Assembly (NCBI GenBank): GCA_963717375.1
Contig: OY970329.1
Coordinates: 2,170,001 to 2,234,000, forward strand
Reading direction: 5' to 3'
Source of the DNA: VRUE01 sp963717375
Lineage (GTDB): Bacteria; Actinomycetota; Thermoleophilia; Solirubrobacterales; 70-9
Length of the DNA stretch: 64,000 nt
Shown here one piece after another: positions 62,496 through 64,000 of this stretch; position 1 is the stretch's first letter, and every line of letters begins with the position of its first letter. Both the position numbers and the translations under genes were made by a program. The notes beneath the pieces were generated by a model that saw only the letters and a list, made by a program, of their open reading frames with translations, was not told the origin of the DNA and did no database searches.

Positions 62496-63263
62496 CTACT
62501 TCGGCGGCATTCGCAGGGCGCCGTCGAGGCGGATCGTCTCTCCGTTGAGCATTGGGTTGGCGACGATCTGGCCGACCATCTGGGCGTACTCCGCAGGGCG
62601 GCCGAGGCGCGAGGGGAAGGGGATGCCGGCGCCGAGGGCGGTACGGGCCTCCTCGGGCAGCGCCGCAAGCAGAGGGGTGTCAAAGAGGCCCGGGGCGATC
62701 GTCATAACCCGGACGCCACGCCCGGCCATGTCGCGCGCCGCCGGCAGCGTCATCCCGACGATGCCGCCCTTCGAGGCGGCGTAGGCGATCTGGCCGATCT
62801 GGCCGTCGTAAGCGGCGATCGAGGCGGTGTTGATGCAGACGCCTCGCTCGCCCTCCGCGTCGGGTTCGTTCTCACTCATCGCCGCAGCTGCCAGGCGCAG
62901 CACGTTGAAGCTGCCGATCAGGTTGACCTTGACCACGTTGGAGAAGAATTCAAGGTTGTGCGGGCCGCGTTTGTGGGCGACCCGCTCGGCCCAGCCGATC
63001 CCGGCGCAGCAGACCGAGACGCGCAGGCCGTCGTCGTGCGAGGCCGCTCGTGCCACCGCCGCCGAGACCGCGGCCTCATCGGTCACGTCAGCTTGGACGA
63101 AGCTCACGCTCGGCCCCAGCTCTCTCGCCAGCGCCTCGCCCTTCTCGGCATTGAGGTCGGCGATCGTCACCGCGGCGCCGGCCTCGATGAGGAGTCGCGC
63201 CGTGGCCTCGCCAAGCCCGGAGGCTCCGCCGGCAACCAGCGCACTCTTACCTGCAAGCTCCAT
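62496..63263 (-). CDS. Short-chain dehydrogenase/reductase
   Basis: This is a 255-residue classical SDR. The NAD-binding glycine motif GGASGLGEA is near residue 12, the CAGIG segment near residue 90, and the catalytic Tyr/Lys in YAASKGG near residue 155. It most resembles 3-hydroxyacyl-CoA dehydrogenases of the HSD10 type, which fits the beta-oxidation genes further upstream. TAGGGT lies 8 bases before the ATG. The C-terminal LDGALRMPPK is typical. Confidence 0.9.
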   Translation of the reverse strand: MELAGKSALVAGGASGLGEATARLLIEAGAAVTIADLNAEKGEALARELGPSVSFVQADVTDEAAVSAAVARAASHDDGLRVSVCCAGIGWAERVAHKRGPHNLEFFSNVVKVNLIGSFNVLRLAAAAMSENEPDAEGERGVCINTASIAAYDGQIGQIAYAASKGGIVGMTLPAARDMAGRGVRVMTIAPGLFDTPLLAALPEEARTALGAGIPFPSRLGRPAEYAQMVGQIVANPMLNGETIRLDGALRMPPK

Positions 63264-63271
63264 CGCCGCGC

Positions 63272-63277
63272 ACCCTA
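63272..63277 (-). promoter_or_regulatory. TAGGGT, putative leaderless -10 of the SDR gene
   Basis: On the minus strand TAGGGT ends 8 bases before the ATG; no ribosome site is present. Confidence 0.45.
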
Positions 63278-63381
63278 TCTGTCCCGTACTGCTTTCTCTC
63301 TTATTTCACGAACAAAGCGGTACGCCGGCAGTTCACACTCCGGTAAGCAGACCTCGCTAGGGTTTTCGAATCGCCACCGAG

Positions 63382-64000
63382 GTGAAGTCGAGTACCAAGA
63401 GCGCAATCGTGGAACGCCTCGGCGAGGCGCGCACACGCACCTTGGACCTGGTCCAGCCGCTCGACGATGAGCAGCTCAATCGCGTCTACTCGCCGATTCT
63501 CAGTCCTTTGGCCTGGGACCTCGGACACATCGCCAACTTCGAGGAGCTCTGGCTGGTGCAGACGATCGGCGGTCGCGAGCCGCTGCACGGTGAGCTCGGC
63601 CGTTTCTACGACGCGATCGAGAACCCGCGCAAGACGCGGGGCGAGCTGCCGATCCTGCGCGACGCCGAGCTGCGCTCCTACCTCGCTGATGTGCGCGTGC
63701 GCACGCTCGAGGTGCTCGACGAGGTCGACATCGGCGCCGATGTCGAGGACCCGTTGCTGCGGGGCGGATTCGTCTACGAGATGCTGCTCGCCCACGAGCT
63801 GCAGCACAACGAGACGATGCTGCAGCTCCTGCAGTTGGTCGACGGTTACGAGAACGCCGAGATCGAGCTTGGCCCGTCCGCAACCGAGGTCCCTGGTCCG
63901 GAGATGATCAAGATCGAGGGGGGAGAGCACGGGGTAGGCGCCCCTGCCGATGGCTTTGCTTACGACAACGAGCGCGCCCATCACACGGTCGAACTGGCGG
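63382..64000 (+). CDS. egtB: Ergothioneine biosynthesis sulfoxide synthase EgtB (5' part)
   Basis: The gene runs off the window after about 206 residues. The N-terminal DinB-like domain carries the iron-binding residues of EgtB: LGHIANFEELW near residue 48 and LAHELQHNETM near residue 137. The formylglycine-generating-like domain begins at about residue 178 (MIKIEGGEHGVG). EgtB joins cysteine or gamma-glutamylcysteine to trimethylhistidine. The GTG start fits the family N-terminus; TAGGGT lies 18 bases upstream. Whether egtA, C and D follow is outside the window. Confidence 0.87.
   Translation, partial: MKSSTKSAIVERLGEARTRTLDLVQPLDDEQLNRVYSPILSPLAWDLGHIANFEELWLVQTIGGREPLHGELGRFYDAIENPRKTRGELPILRDAELRSYLADVRVRTLEVLDEVDIGADVEDPLLRGGFVYEMLLAHELQHNETMLQLLQLVDGYENAEIELGPSATEVPGPEMIKIEGGEHGVGAPADGFAYDNERAHHTVELA

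Overview
This 64 kb window is high-GC, densely packed bacterial DNA with many GTG/TTG starts, ATGA/GTGA start-stop overlaps and few U-tracted terminators. The family mix suggests an actinobacterium of the class Thermoleophilia (Solirubrobacterales-like): PntAA/PntAB/PntB transhydrogenase, an F420-type LLM oxidoreductase, EgtB, DUF2332, DUF6328, DUF5679 and a pilin-like 'GQSTVEW' N-terminus. The taxonomic call is inference; no rRNA or marker gene is present.

Layout. 0.2-4.0 kb: sulfate ABC importer sbp-cysT-cysW-cysA. 4.1-13.4 kb: a phosphate region with a PhoD-type phosphatase, a small unknown gene, a secreted decapeptide-repeat protein, and an eight-gene translationally coupled operon pstS-pstC-pstA-pstB-lipoprotein-two zinc-ribbon proteins-secreted phosphoesterase. 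13.4-15.9 kb: a lower-GC cassette with a PfkB kinase, an unrecognised two-TM protein and a convergent P-loop nucleoside-kinase-like gene, followed by a phosphoribosyltransferase. 16-25 kb: FAD oxidoreductase, SpoU methyltransferase, cupredoxin, SHOCT protein, NlpC/P60-like hydrolase, persulfide-dioxygenase/rhodanese protein, acetate permease plus acetyl-CoA synthetase. 25-32.9 kb: a channel with a non-canonical filter, an HNH-like gene, a candidate small RNA, ahcY, a secreted DUF1800/DUF1501/cupredoxin operon and a DUF2332 gene. 33-36.5 kb: ABC-2 exporter facing a marR-MFS operon. 36.6-40.3 kb: osmoprotectant ABC importer. 40.3-45.9 kb: UPF0718 permease behind a CsoR-like palindrome, MTA/SAH deaminase plus MTA/MTI phosphorylase, photolyase, DUF6328 and an HD hydrolase. 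46-50.9 kb: MBL/PAS pair, PlsC, and an ECF sigma/anti-sigma/lipoprotein operon. 51-55 kb: thiolase, enoyl-CoA hydratase, flavin monooxygenase, thioesterase. 55-64 kb: a frameshifted P-type ATPase, LLM oxidoreductase, transhydrogenase operon, a pilin-like fusion protein, an SDR and the start of egtB.

How it works together. Nutrient scavenging dominates: sulfate, phosphate, acetate and osmoprotectants. S-adenosylmethionine by-products are handled by AhcY plus the MTA deaminase/phosphorylase pair. PntAB adjusts NADPH for the redox enzymes.

Two non-coding themes recur. Many monocistronic genes have a TANNNT hexamer (TAGGGT, TACCCT, TAGGCT and similar) only 6-10 nt before the start codon, which suggests leaderless transcription. 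Several intergenic gaps hold long, often nested, near-perfect inverted repeats with 15-28 bp arms. The strongest candidate for an undescribed system is the lower-GC kinase/two-TM cassette; the pst-linked zinc-ribbon genes come second.
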